Of a stretch of 5,120 bases of DNA, positions 4,453 to 5,120 are shown piece after piece. This stretch comes from Clostridia bacterium (GTDB taxonomy: Bacteria; Bacillota; Clostridia; Oscillospirales; SIG627). Both the position numbers and the translations under genes were made by a program. Location of the stretch: NCBI GenBank assembly GCA_017408325.1, contig JAFQUW010000009.1, positions 1 through 5,120 on the forward strand, in the 5' to 3' direction. Every line of letters begins with the position of its first letter. Position 1 is the stretch's first letter. The notes beneath the pieces were generated by a model that worked only from the letters and a program-made list of their open reading frames with translations, did not search any database and was not told the origin of the DNA.

Positions 4453-4470
4453 GCGTGCTTCTTTTCTTTT
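4453..4470. terminator. Right arm of split terminator 2
   Basis: GCGTGCTTCTTTT (4453-4465) pairs perfectly with 3277-3289. It lies 10 bp past the end of the convergent flippase gene and is T-rich on its outer side. Confidence 0.6.
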
Positions 4471-4479
4471 CGGATCCGT

Positions 4480-5120
4480 TTATTCGGCTGCCGCCGCAGG
4501 CGTGTTCTCCTCTTCATCGTCTTTGGAGGCGTCGGCCATCTTGAAGGAGTTGATGAAGCGCCAGAGCGTCTTGATGTAGCCGCGGTAGAGGAAGAGATAG
4601 AGCGCGGTGCAGAGTGTGCCGCAGACGACGGCGGCAACGAGGGGAAGGTCGGAAAAGTTCGGGAAAACGGGAGAGAGGAGGGTGACGGCAAGGCCCATCA
4701 GTCCGTGTCCGACCAGACCGATCGAGAAAGCGGAAAGGGTGAGCGTCCCCATCTGTTTCCAGGGCATGATCGCGGAAAAGCGGGTCTTGATGACGCGGCA
4801 GGTGGCAAGCAGTTGCACCACGTTCATCATCGCCGCGGAGATCACGCTTGCAACGGCCAGACCGATCGTTCCGAGATCGGTGCAGAAGTAGAAGAAGGAG
4901 TTTAAGACGACGTTGACGCCGAGCGACGCGCAGGAAGAGACGAAGATGAACTTCGTGCGGCCCGTCGCGTTTAAGATCATCCCGAAATAGGTCACGCGAA
5001 GAAGCAACGTGAAGCGGAAGATGATGAAGACGGGGATGCTCTCCAGATACTTTTCGGAGTAGAGCAGTTCCACGACCTGCGGCGCGAAACAGACGAGCAT
5101 CGCCGCGGCAAAGACGAGGA
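4480..5120 (-). CDS. Polysaccharide flippase-like membrane protein (C-terminal part; 5' end outside window)
   Basis: This looks like the C-terminal half of a multi-pass MOP-superfamily lipid-linked saccharide exporter (RfbX/Wzx or MurJ-like). The frame is open to the right edge (codons for LVFAAA precede the Met at 5100), so that Met is internal. About 213 residues are visible. Hydrophobic segments, counted from the Met at 5100, are near 1-12, 24-42, 50-72, 78-100, 115-140 and 150-171. The stretch after the first, VVELLYSEKYLESIPVF (8-24), resembles the 'lyg..Y..a...' region at the start of a helix pair in polysaccharide flippases. Next comes GMILNATGRTKFI. The protein ends in a charged then Ala-rich tail (DDEEENTPAAAAE). 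The substrate cannot be told from this portion. It converges on the nucleotidyltransferase gene across insert 2, and its GC-rich composition matches the core genes. Confidence 0.82.
   Translation of the reverse strand, partial: LVFAAAMLVCFAPQVVELLYSEKYLESIPVFIIFRFTLLLRVTYFGMILNATGRTKFIFVSSCASLGVNVVLNSFFYFCTDLGTIGLAVASVISAAMMNVVQLLATCRVIKTRFSAIMPWKQMGTLTLSAFSIGLVGHGLMGLAVTLLSPVFPNFSDLPLVAAVVCGTLCTALYLFLYRGYIKTLWRFINSFKMADASKDDEEENTPAAAAE

Overview
The window looks like chromosomal DNA of a GC-rich, gut-type Clostridia relative (Oscillospiraceae/Ruminococcaceae-like). This is inferred from the protein types, strong GAGG-type ribosome binding sites and compact intergenic gaps; no marker gene fixes the taxon. 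The core genes use GC-rich codons, while 3291-4450 is clearly AT-richer and reads as acquired DNA.

Layout: (1) 2-862 (+) is the C-terminal part of 6-phosphogluconate dehydrogenase (gnd), followed after 18 bp by a PfkB-family sugar kinase (881-1957), probably one sugar-acid/pentose-phosphate operon. (2) 1981-2322 is a non-coding, hairpin-dense insert. (3) 2423-3265 (+) is a sugar-phosphate nucleotidyltransferase-like protein with its own TTTACA-17-TATAAT promoter. (4) 3291-4450 is an AT-rich insert carrying a divergent pair: an XRE-family repressor-like gene (-) and a SLOG-like protein gene (+). Overlapping promoters and two palindromic operators lie between them. (5) 4480-5120 (-) is the C-terminal part of a polysaccharide flippase-like membrane protein.

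The most interesting signal is that both inserts lie inside what look like the loops of pre-existing intrinsic terminators. The first is flanked by a 12-bp inverted repeat (1969-1980 / 2323-2334) and the second by a 13-bp inverted repeat (3277-3289 / 4453-4465). The two arm pairs differ in sequence, but each is A-rich outside, GC-rich inside and T-rich on the far side, as expected for a split terminator stem. The inserts also share features: an inward-facing end motif with GGAC 19-22 nt from the proposed junction, and an internal module made of a short hairpin, a 28-nt conserved tail (25/28 identical) and a new terminator. I see no transposase or recombinase in either. The best reading is a family of non-autonomous, terminator-targeting cassettes, one carrying accessory genes and one carrying only hairpins. 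Each supplies a replacement terminator for the one it split. The mobility mechanism is inference; the repeats and hairpins can be read directly.
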